From the IMG/VR virus record IMGVR_UViG_3300046167_000263, positions 1 to 35,989 of that record: a DNA stretch of 35,989 bases. One strand, written 5' to 3'. The DNA comes from a virus. Of the stretch, positions 30,694 through 35,989 are shown piece after piece. Position 1 is the first letter of the stretch. Each line of letters starts with the position of its first letter. Below the pieces are notes generated by a model that saw only the letters and a program-made list of their open reading frames with translations, did not search any database and was not told the origin of the DNA. Position numbers and translations under genes: made by a program.

Positions 30694-30897
30694 TTATCCT
30701 TTAAGTTCGTTTACTTCTGTTACTGATATTATCCTCCCTGTGCCGCCACGCTTGAACACGCAGCGACCACTGGGATCTGGTCTTTTCTTCAATAAAAGCA
30801 GGACAGCGGCCTTCTCGTCGTGCGCCCACTTGTACACCTTGCCGACGTAGCCCTCCGGCATATCGTCACGCTTGGTGCGTATCTCGTACTCAATCAT
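30694..30897 (-). CDS. Small basic hypothetical protein
   Basis: This 67-aa protein starts MIEYEIRTKRDDMPEGYVGK and contains RPDPSGRCVFKRGGTGR. It overlaps the methyltransferase 3' end by 8 bp, consistent with coupled translation. No known family is seen. Confidence 0.6.
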   Translation of the reverse strand: MIEYEIRTKRDDMPEGYVGKVYKWAHDEKAAVLLLLKKRPDPSGRCVFKRGGTGRIISVTEVNELKG

Positions 30898-32014
30898 ATA
30901 GTCGTTGTGACAATGTTACGAATGCCTTAGCTGCTGTGGCAGGGACTACTCCGTTTCCCAAGAGCCTAAGTCTGTCCACCCTACTGGAAGACCCATTAGG
31001 TGTTCGACCCAGTCCGGGTTCAGCTTGCCCTGTAACTCTCGGTTCTTCCCATTCGTGTTGGGGTTCGCCCGGTCGGGCAGGCCAAGCTCCCCACGAACCG
31101 CCATTGCACTCAGGCACTTGCTCGCCTGTGAGTTGCCTTTGATCCTGTATTTCTCCTCGCCCACGGTTGCTGTTGGCCAATTCTTGGCTGCCTTCCGGCT
31201 GTGGTTCATATCCGGGTAGTGAACCTGCTCCCTTAGATTCATACACCCTGCGTTCTTCTCCGCTCTGGTCTGAGCCAGCTTCTCTGGAGTCCGAACTATG
31301 TTCACGTGGTCGAATGCTTGAGGAGTATCCCAATTCTTCCCCTCGTGAGTCTCCACCGCATCCCGCAGCTTCGCCCCATACCAAGGACTGTTCGGATCTT
31401 GGCTGTGCTTGCTTCGGTATACTCCGTCCACTATCTCGGTTGGATAACTCCCCCCTGTCGTGTCGAAGACTGTCGCCGTTGGCCACCCCAAGGATGAAGA
31501 CTCGCTTTCTCTGATGAGGCGCGCCGACTTCTTCCGCTGAGAATATTCCTGCCGTTGCTCGGTAACCCAAGTCTTCCAGCTCTCGGAGGACATATTGGAG
31601 AACTGGTTCTCCGTCGGCTGTCTTGCAACTGAGGATCCCTTGTACGTTTTCAAGGAAAACAATTCTAGGTTGGCACTCTCTGATTCCGTCTGCGATGTAG
31701 GGGAAGAGGTGCCTGGGGTCTTCAGTAGCTTGACGCTTTCCAGCAGCTGAGAATGGCTGACACGGGAATCCTCCAGAGAGGATGTCCACGCATCCACGAA
31801 ACTTTCCGTATGGGAAGGTCTTAACGTCCGTGAAGACAGGTGCTGCATCCAGCTTTCCCTCTTCCATCTTTGCAACCAGGTTCGCGACAGGGAATCCTTC
31901 CCTCTCCACGTAAGCGACTTCTCGCAGGTTTGGCAGAACGCTTCTAAGTCCAAGCCCGATTCCTTCGTATCCAGAACATAGGCTGAGGTGTGTAATTGTT
32001 TTGGTAGTATCCAC
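30890..32014 (-). CDS. dcm: DNA (cytosine-5) methyltransferase
   Basis: This 374-aa enzyme transfers a methyl group from SAM to cytosine C5. Motif I is LSLCSGYEGIG (10-20), catalytic motif IV is GGFPCQPFSAAG (81-92; C85), motif VI ENVQG (122-126), motif VIII QRKRVF (168-173), and motif X RLRLLGNGVVPATA (348-361). The target-recognition region (~180-345) is polar and low-complexity (GYSSSIRPREHSSDS). It probably protects phage DNA from restriction. The best start is GTG at 32014, while an ATG two bases upstream opens a second long frame through the gene. Confidence 0.95.
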   Translation of the reverse strand: MDTTKTITHLSLCSGYEGIGLGLRSVLPNLREVAYVEREGFPVANLVAKMEEGKLDAAPVFTDVKTFPYGKFRGCVDILSGGFPCQPFSAAGKRQATEDPRHLFPYIADGIRECQPRIVFLENVQGILSCKTADGEPVLQYVLRELEDLGYRATAGIFSAEEVGAPHQRKRVFILGVANGDSLRHDRGELSNRDSGRSIPKQAQPRSEQSLVWGEAAGCGGDSRGEELGYSSSIRPREHSSDSREAGSDQSGEERRVYESKGAGSLPGYEPQPEGSQELANSNRGRGEIQDQRQLTGEQVPECNGGSWGAWPARPGEPQHEWEEPRVTGQAEPGLGRTPNGSSSRVDRLRLLGNGVVPATAAKAFVTLSQRLYD

Positions 32015-32016
32015 AT
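30946..32016 (-). CDS. Long open overlapping frame inside the methyltransferase gene
   Basis: Starting from the ATG at 32016, a different frame stays open for 356 codons across almost the entire methyltransferase gene. Its C-terminal half is not random-looking: WPTATVFDTTGG, then WPTATVGEEKYRIKGNSQAS, then LNPDWVEHLMGLPVGWTDLG. From memory, WPTPT repeats and LNP-WVE-LMG-P-GWT-L recur in annotated phage methyltransferase-linked proteins. The same DNA encodes VANGD or LANSN in the enzyme frame where this frame reads WPTAT. It may be a real overlapping gene, a conserved coding shadow of the enzyme gene, or a chance open frame favoured by base composition. Confidence 0.35.
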   Translation of the reverse strand: MWILPKQLHTSAYVLDTKESGLDLEAFCQTCEKSLTWRGKDSLSRTWLQRWKRESWMQHLSSRTLRPSHTESFVDAWTSSLEDSRVSHSQLLESVKLLKTPGTSSPTSQTESESANLELFSLKTYKGSSVARQPTENQFSNMSSESWKTWVTEQRQEYSQRKKSARLIRESESSSLGWPTATVFDTTGGSYPTEIVDGVYRSKHSQDPNSPWYGAKLRDAVETHEGKNWDTPQAFDHVNIVRTPEKLAQTRAEKNAGCMNLREQVHYPDMNHSRKAAKNWPTATVGEEKYRIKGNSQASKCLSAMAVRGELGLPDRANPNTNGKNRELQGKLNPDWVEHLMGLPVGWTDLGSWETE

Positions 32017-32052
32017 TGTATCTTTCTTTTAGTTTTAGTTTAGTTTAGTTGA

Positions 32053-32814
32053 TCACATCCTGAGCATCCAGTACAGCTCCGCGCATTTCTTCGCTACCTT
32101 GATGCCCTTCTCAAGCTCCTCCTCGCTCCAGACCTTGTGGTAGTGCTTCTTGGTGTCGCAATCAATGATCACTGAGATGCACCCAGGCAGGTAGTCCAGC
32201 TTGTGCTCCTTCATCATCATATAGGCTTCAATGCCCAGCTGCTGGCAGTCCTTGTCGTAGCACTTAGCCTTGCCCTTTGTATTGGTTCGGCACTTGTAGT
32301 CCGCGAGGAATAACTTTTCGTCACTGTCGTATCCAATGAAGTCAATGCTGCCCGCAATCTTGATACGATTGCTTGCAATGATATGCTCACAGGAAACTGG
32401 CTTTACTCCGCTCTCGTGAACCCACTCAACGAACGGCATAGCCCAATCATTCCAGGGCGTGTCCAGCGGTGATTCCCCAAGCTCTAGGTAGTCGTGATTG
32501 ATGAAGTCCTCAATGACCTTGTGAACAGTCGTCCCGAACTCAGATGACTGAATCTCTTCGCCAGTGACAGGGTGTTCCCTTGTGCCGTACGTCAGACGCT
32601 CAACATCCTGCCAAGCAAGGTATGGGTACTCCCTCGCTAGCTGCGTGATCATCCGGGGTTTATAGATGCTATCAAGGAAAGCATCCTTCACTATGCCTAG
32701 CACCGTCGTGACAGAAGGGTAGACCTTCTTGACCTTCCGAGCTTGTGCGGGTGTTAGGATATCCGCCTCAAACTGAGGGTTCAATATATCGTTGCAGCGG
32801 TAGAAGTGACTCAT
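32053..32814 (-). CDS. RecB/Cas4-like PD-(D/E)XK exonuclease
   Basis: This 253-aa nuclease has the PD-(D/E)XK core: GSIDFIGYDSDEKLFLADYK with the acidic D in GSID and the D-Y-K (D/ExK) ending in LADYKCR, then a Gln-Tyr motif (QQLGIEAYMMM). The N-terminal half has the usual family elements (YPSVTTVLG, and H in TTVHKVIEDF). Phage members process DNA ends for annealing, and ERF is encoded in the same arm. It ends 36 bp before the methyltransferase start. Confidence 0.85.
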   Translation of the reverse strand: MSHFYRCNDILNPQFEADILTPAQARKVKKVYPSVTTVLGIVKDAFLDSIYKPRMITQLAREYPYLAWQDVERLTYGTREHPVTGEEIQSSEFGTTVHKVIEDFINHDYLELGESPLDTPWNDWAMPFVEWVHESGVKPVSCEHIIASNRIKIAGSIDFIGYDSDEKLFLADYKCRTNTKGKAKCYDKDCQQLGIEAYMMMKEHKLDYLPGCISVIIDCDTKKHYHKVWSEEELEKGIKVAKKCAELYWMLRM

Positions 32815-32999
32815 TTTCTTTTCTTTCCATATGTTGAGTACGATGCACGGCCCGTCTTGGTTCGGCGCGCATCCTTAATTAGACCTAGCCTCCGGAAGTG
32901 AGCCACCGCCTGGCGACCCTCCTCCATTAGCTTATGATTCCGCATTGCGGACTCGTACAGATCCGAGAATTGATTGATTGCGTGTGTTGCTTCGCTCAT
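32811..32999 (-). CDS. Small basic hypothetical protein
   Basis: This 62-aa protein has a helical N-terminus and a Lys/Arg-rich tail (RRTKTGRASYSTYGKKRK) that could bind nucleic acid. It overlaps both neighbours by 4 bp (ATGA-type), so translation is coupled. The family is not recognised. Confidence 0.65.
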   Translation of the reverse strand: MSEATHAINQFSDLYESAMRNHKLMEEGRQAVAHFRRLGLIKDARRTKTGRASYSTYGKKRK

Positions 33000-33247
33000 A
33001 GCTCCTCCTGATCCATAATGAACTCGACACCCTCACGCAGGACAGTGCTGCGGTCGAACTCCTCGGCAAAGTATCTGCCAGAATAAAGCTCTATGTCTTC
33101 GCTTGATAGAATGAGAAGGGTGTCTTCTCCTAGGGTACTCTCCTTTGATTCCGGAAGCATAGCTTTGACCCATACGAATCTCAGCTTGTATTCCGCGATG
33201 AAGTCAAGGATTGAGTCCGCTGACCTTGGTGGTAGTTCTGTATTCAT
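32996..33247 (-). CDS. Small acidic hypothetical protein
   Basis: This 83-aa protein has FIAEYKLRFVWVKAMLPESK in the first half and an acidic end (EEFDRSTVLREGVEFIMDQE). It overlaps the next gene by 4 bp. There is no known family and no membrane segment. Confidence 0.65.
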   Translation of the reverse strand: MNTELPPRSADSILDFIAEYKLRFVWVKAMLPESKESTLGEDTLLILSSEDIELYSGRYFAEEFDRSTVLREGVEFIMDQEEL

Positions 33248-33261
33248 AGTATTAGTATAGG

Positions 33262-33405
33262 TTAGAATTGAGCAATAAGCGCAGCGATCAGCAGCATAAT
33301 GCTACCACCCAGCGCACAGGCCAGGACCACACAAGCGGAGTAAAAGATCTTCTCCCCGCCTTTGACGAGATGATCTAGGTTTGTATTTTCTTTTGTTTTT
33401 TTCAT
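33262..33405 (-). CDS. Small one- or two-span membrane protein (47 aa)
   Basis: The product begins MKKTKENTNLDHLVKGGEKI and then has a continuous hydrophobic stretch at ~residues 21-46 (FYSACVVLACALGGSIMLLI, then AALIAQF). The ATG is preceded by an A-rich leader. It is the first gene after the control region at 33406-33568. It could alter the host membrane early in infection. The function is not recognised. Confidence 0.6.
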   Translation of the reverse strand: MKKTKENTNLDHLVKGGEKIFYSACVVLACALGGSIMLLIAALIAQF

Positions 33406-33568
33406 TTTTATGACGTTTTTATCGGTTAGTAGGTGTATCAAGTATTGACACGATTTGAATATGCTGTGTACCTTAAGACAGTCAGCCCTTGGTAGTCAAC
33501 AATCAATTATAATTAAAATTAAAGGAATCATAAACTGGCAGTCATAAGATTGACAGTCATATGGCAGG
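33406..33568. promoter_or_regulatory. Early control region with GTGTACC element
   Basis: This non-coding, AT-rich gap lies between two leftward genes. GTGTACCTTAAGACAGTCAG at 33466-33485, continuing to TGGTAGTCAA at 33499, matches the left-end element at 402-434 over ~33 bp. CAGTCATA repeats follow at 33539 and 33554. TTGACA-like strings occur, but I cannot fix a promoter. It is probably the operator or promoter for the early cluster from 33405 leftward. Confidence 0.55.
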
Positions 33569-33844
33569 TTAGATGAGATCAAGGGTTTCCTGGAAGATTA
33601 TTGCCCTGTCATCGTGGTTAAGTAGCTCAACTGGTAGCTCGTATGGTGTTTCACTGTCAGTCCAGTAGACTAGTTTTACGATCTCGAATTCTTCCAAATC
33701 GCGTTCCTCCCAAGATTCAGTTACGGACTGCTCCCCTGCGTCGCTGCTGCACTCGCATTGAGTAGTCACTGCCTCGGCCTCAACCGTCACGTCGAAATAG
33801 CGATCAGGTCTAAGTTCTATGCCTTGTAGTTCTATAGTTTCCAT
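33569..33844 (-). CDS. Small acidic early protein
   Basis: This 91-aa, highly acidic protein contains ECSSDAGEQSVTESWEERDL and beta-type strands (YFDVTVEAEAVTT, IVKLVYWTDSETPYELP). The start has an A-rich leader (AAAAGAAA then ATG). The net charge is DNA-mimic-like, as in some anti-restriction proteins, but no family is recognised. Confidence 0.65.
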   Translation of the reverse strand: METIELQGIELRPDRYFDVTVEAEAVTTQCECSSDAGEQSVTESWEERDLEEFEIVKLVYWTDSETPYELPVELLNHDDRAIIFQETLDLI

Positions 33845-33868
33845 TTTCTTTTATGTGTGGTTTATGTG

Positions 33869-34084
33869 TTATGAGATAGCAATACAGAACGCGAACTCCT
33901 TAGCGGCCTTATGTGCCTGTTCAAGGCTATTAGTGAACAGAACCGTCAGGTTCTCGCCTGCGTCAGTATCATTCATTACAACGCGGTAGTCGTGGCGATC
34001 ATTGCCATTTGCAATAATTGACTCAAGGCCATCTTTATCATTTTTGTATGTCTTGATAATTTCCATTTTATGTTTATTTGACAA
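33869..34084 (-). CDS. Small hypothetical early protein
   Basis: This 71-aa protein contains YKNDKDGLESIIANGNDRHD and ends in FTNSLEQAHKAAKEFAFCIA. ATG 34066 (MEIIKTYKND) is a likely alternative start with an A-rich leader. It overlaps the upstream gene. The function is unknown. Confidence 0.6.
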   Translation of the reverse strand: MSNKHKMEIIKTYKNDKDGLESIIANGNDRHDYRVVMNDTDAGENLTVLFTNSLEQAHKAAKEFAFCIAIS

Positions 34085-34277
34085 ATTCAGTTTTTGTATT
34101 TTTCCCGTAGAGTGTATTATCTTTTTTCTTAAGGTTTCTCATTCTTCTGGCCGCAAATCCTAAGGCGCGCCGGACATTTTCTGTTTTGTATTCAGCATAA
34201 AATACCTTGTACGGTTGCTTTGCTACTCCAATGCCGTGAAAAAATTCAGTGTGGTAAAAGGTGATCTTAAGTTTCAT
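34074..34277 (-). CDS. Small basic early protein
   Basis: This 67-aa basic protein begins MKLKITFYHTEFFHGIGVAK and has an Arg/Lys-rich helix (ENVRRALGFAARRMRNLKKK), so it may bind nucleic acid. The ATG has a long A-rich leader and no Shine-Dalgarno sequence. The family is not recognised. Confidence 0.6.
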   Translation of the reverse strand: MKLKITFYHTEFFHGIGVAKQPYKVFYAEYKTENVRRALGFAARRMRNLKKKDNTLYGKNTKTEFVK

Positions 34278-34551
34278 TTTTTTTACTTTCTTTTATGTGT
34301 TATGCAGCGGACTTTTCCCGTGCTTCAATTACTGTTATTTACTATCATCTAGTGCTTGTCAAATGTTTTTTTAATTATTTTAAATTATTTTCCCGTGCTT
34401 CCCTTGCTTCCCTGGCTTGTCATTACCCTTACCCTTACCCTTGGATTAAATTAAAACGCCTTGTGCGGCATCATAGCGCGCGTTGCTTGTGCATTGACAC
34501 TGAAACACATTGAACTTCCGGGCAGTTGCCAGTCATATAATTAAGCGCAAA
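34278..34551. other. Non-coding gap with TTACCC repeats
   Basis: I see no convincing gene here. The DNA holds a 14-bp direct repeat (TTTTCCCGTGCTTC at 34313 and 34388), poly-A/T stretches, and TTACCC three times in tandem at 34423-34440. It separates the first short early operon, which ends in a terminator at 34552-34579, from the next one leftward, so it probably contains a promoter. A + strand open frame here looks like chance. Confidence 0.5.
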
Positions 34552-34579
34552 AAAGGTCGGCGTTTTACTGCCGACCTTT
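34552..34579 (-). terminator. Rho-independent terminator of the first early operon
   Basis: AAAGGTCGGC (34552-34561) pairs perfectly with GCCGACCTTT (34570-34579) around an 8-nt loop. On the - strand the stem runs into TTTTTTGCG. It lies 9 bp past the stop of the 44-aa gene. Confidence 0.9.
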
Positions 34580-34588
34580 GCTTTGCTA

Positions 34589-34723
34589 CTACTTGCCTTC
34601 CGTGGCTTTCAGCTTAGCGTTCAATGCCCTTACCCTGGCTGGCGTGTAACGTGCCTTTATAGCGGCACGTATAGCGATCACTTGCTGATCAGTAAGCTTT
34701 AGATTGTCTATGTATACATTCAT
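34589..34723 (-). CDS. Tiny basic protein (44 aa)
   Basis: The product begins MNVYIDNLKLTDQQVIAIRA and is helical and basic (..AIKARYTPARVRALNAKLKA). It starts at a TAATG overlap with the DUF7178-like gene and ends in two stop codons just before the terminator. It is probably coupled to its neighbour. The function is unknown. Confidence 0.65.
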   Translation of the reverse strand: MNVYIDNLKLTDQQVIAIRAAIKARYTPARVRALNAKLKATEGK

Positions 34724-35331
34724 TATCTACCCCAAGCCTCCTTTATTGTTACCCAAATTACCGCCTGCAATTCATAACCTTTTAGCCCGTATTTCCGCGC
34801 AAGCTTTAAAGTGATCGCCTCCAATCGCCTATATTGCGCTGGCGTGCAACTTTCAACCGTGTCTTTTATCCCCTCTTTCGGACTGCATAGGCACGCTCTA
34901 ATGTGCCATTTATCAACCGTCACGAAGTCAGCAGCAAGTAGCCCGACATTTGCCGCGAATGCGTGAGTTTTAGGCGATTTGGCAGTGATTTCCGTATCTC
35001 CGGAAAGTATCGCAAACGCCTTGCGCTTATTTGCCCCGTACGTGCATACCCTTACTTCTTCCGCCGTCTTTCCATCTTTCCACGCTTGGCACACGTTGAA
35101 CGCATCGACTTTATTACGTTCCCATTTATTATTAGGCGAAAGCGCGGATATTACTGCCGCGGTCCTATATGGCTCAATGTCGAACGTTTCGGATAGATAC
35201 CTGGCCCAATCTTGCGCTTCATTGTACCAGCGCAAACCATTGTATCGTTGATCCGGGGTTGCTTTTCCAAGCCAGCGTTCGAGACTGTTGAATATTTTTC
35301 GATCAGTAGTTTCTTTAATTGTGCGTTTCAT
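34723..35331 (-). CDS. DUF7178-like early protein
   Basis: This 202-aa protein matches a common phage early family by eye: GLRWYNEAQDWARYLSETF, VISALSPNNKWERNKVDAFN, CTYGANKRKAFAILSGD, then KSPKTHAFAANVG, VTVDKWHIRAC and ..YELQAVIWVTIKE. Members have a DNA-glycosylase-like helical look, but I know of no proven activity. It is transcribed leftward close to the control region, so it is probably expressed early. No clear Shine-Dalgarno sequence is seen. Confidence 0.8.
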   Translation of the reverse strand: MKRTIKETTDRKIFNSLERWLGKATPDQRYNGLRWYNEAQDWARYLSETFDIEPYRTAAVISALSPNNKWERNKVDAFNVCQAWKDGKTAEEVRVCTYGANKRKAFAILSGDTEITAKSPKTHAFAANVGLLAADFVTVDKWHIRACLCSPKEGIKDTVESCTPAQYRRLEAITLKLARKYGLKGYELQAVIWVTIKEAWGR

Positions 35332-35383
35332 TTATTAAAGGCGATTTTGATCAGATTCGCGAACTGGTTTAGTTATGTGTCGA

Positions 35384-35623
35384 TTAGAGTGAATCGACAA
35401 ATGCGACAAGAGATGGATTGCAAAGCGAATTGTTGCGAAGCCTTTGAATATAGCTATTTGCGACAATAACAGCTGAATCATCTGATTCCGATACTTTCAA
35501 TAGGTCGTTTAGGGTTTCAGTGTCACTTGCATTCAGCCCATTGACAACGTATTGCCACTGATCAGAATCCCATTTGATGCTTACTTTTTTATTACCTACT
35601 GATTTGACGTTGATTGCTTTCAT
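35384..35623 (-). CDS. Small early hypothetical protein
   Basis: This 79-aa protein starts MKAINVKSVGNKKVSIKWDS, with a short beta-type N-terminus and a helical C-terminus. It is the first gene of the leftward arm, directly beside the repeat-rich control region. The leader is AT-rich (ATATATATCAA). The family is unknown; it could be an early host-takeover factor. Confidence 0.6.
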   Translation of the reverse strand: MKAINVKSVGNKKVSIKWDSDQWQYVVNGLNASDTETLNDLLKVSESDDSAVIVANSYIQRLRNNSLCNPSLVAFVDSL

Positions 35624-35906
35624 TTGATATATATTTATTAGTTATATTTAAGAGTGAGACGCCATCAATGCATCTAAAACAAAGGTCGTCAAATATATTT
35701 TCAATTATTTTTCTAAGCCAAACCTTTCCACCATTGAGACAGCGAGACAGTGAGACAGTGAGACAGTGAGACAGTGAGACAGTGCAAATGGCAGTGCAAA
35801 TGGCAGTGCGAATACATCCCATCAATTAAGAATAAATTAATACTTCACGCACAGCTGCCATTACTGAACGTCCGATCACTACTGAACCAATGAGCACCAA
35901 GCCAAC
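35624..35906. promoter_or_regulatory. Right-end control DNA
   Basis: There is no convincing gene. It is AT-rich next to the early gene, with TATATTT runs that could be leftward promoters, then the microsatellite at 35736-35807, then sequence with repeated ACTGAAC. If the genome is circular, this joins 1-606 to give a divergent control region between the early and late arms. Confidence 0.5.
35736..35807. repeat. 8-bp and 12-bp tandem repeats
   Basis: Six GAGACAG(T/C) units occupy 35736-35783 and two GCAAATGGCAGT units occupy 35784-35807. Slippage-prone repeats in non-coding DNA may be origin or packaging elements. A short - strand frame through them is an artefact of the repeat. Confidence 0.9.
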
Positions 35907-35989
35907 CCGGTAGTGAACACCTGAGCACTAGTGAACGTTTGAACAGGGGAGGGGGCGGTCGAGTTGTCGTCGCGACTCCGTGTATGTAT
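35907..35989. repeat. Right copy of 83/84-bp end repeat
   Basis: This segment matches 103-186 with one substitution and one 1-bp gap in the G-tract, and ends exactly at the last base of the window. See the left copy for interpretation. Confidence 0.75.

Noticed and set aside
31025-31514. Several + strand open frames of 60-115 codons over the methyltransferase gene
   Set aside because: These are antisense shadows in stop-poor DNA; unlike the overlapping - strand frame they show no recurring motif.
34295-34513. 72-aa open frame on the + strand in the early gap
   Set aside because: It is opposite to the direction of the arm, covers low-complexity and TTACCC repeats, and has no start signal.
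35592-35825. 77-aa open frame on the - strand over the microsatellite
   Set aside because: The frame exists because 8-bp repeats happen to lack stops; composition is repeat-derived.
1-35989. tRNA genes, CRISPR arrays, integrase or attachment sites, insertion sequences
   Set aside because: None seen by eye. The only direct-repeat arrays lack regular spacers, and no recombinase or transposase domain is encoded apart from a transposase-like HTH in a 103-aa protein.

Overview
The window looks like a nearly complete genome of a lytic tailed bacteriophage, most likely a short-tailed (podovirus-like) marine phage. The evidence is a full head-assembly set (terminase subunits, P22-type portal, acidic scaffold, SU10/DUF5309-type major capsid protein), two large internal or ejection-type proteins, LamG-type tail-fibre modules, and no tape measure, tail tube or tail sheath. 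Several small genes belong to families I associate with marine phages and viruses (DUF6321, DUF5872 and a small Cys/Lys-rich family). There is no integrase, lysogeny repressor, DNA polymerase, primase or RNA polymerase, so the phage probably relies on host replication and transcription enzymes. Three perfect extended -10 boxes (TGnTATAAT) in front of late genes fit transcription by a host sigma-70-type polymerase. Shine-Dalgarno sites are patchy: many late genes are joined by TAATG stop/start overlaps, and many early genes have A-rich leaders. I cannot name the host.

Layout: positions 1-606 and 35624-35989 are non-coding control DNA dense in repeats. If the molecule is circular or terminally redundant, they form one control region of about 1 kb between two divergent arms. 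It holds an imperfect 83/84-bp direct repeat at both window ends, a 24-bp tandem triplicate, four ATCCTATGG-type iterons, GTGTACCATA boxes in both orientations, and 8-bp and 12-bp microsatellites.

The rightward arm (613-24804, + strand) carries packaging and virion genes in order: TerS, four tiny ORFs, TerL, two small genes, portal, GH24 lysozyme, scaffold, major capsid, connector-type protein, LamG fibre, small membrane proteins with a 3TM holin, four tiny basic proteins, a repeat-rich 801-aa tail protein, further tail proteins, and two large ejection-type proteins. A hairpin with a U-tract follows the capsid gene. Another hairpin at 24810-24841 separates the two convergent arms.

The leftward arm (35623 down to 24930, - strand) carries early and replication genes: a DUF7178-like protein, small hypothetical ORFs, a RecB-like nuclease, a C5 cytosine methyltransferase with a long open overlapping frame, endonuclease VII, an ERF recombinase, an SSB-like protein, a DUF1599 (nucleotide-modification) protein, a DnaB helicase, a PD-(D/E)XK nuclease and an HNH-AP2 homing endonuclease. 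In the last 2.8 kb of this arm, up to four single-base insertions appear to break otherwise recognisable proteins (two in the HNH gene, one at the dnaB 5' end, one in the DUF1599 gene). This is either localised sequence error or real decay.
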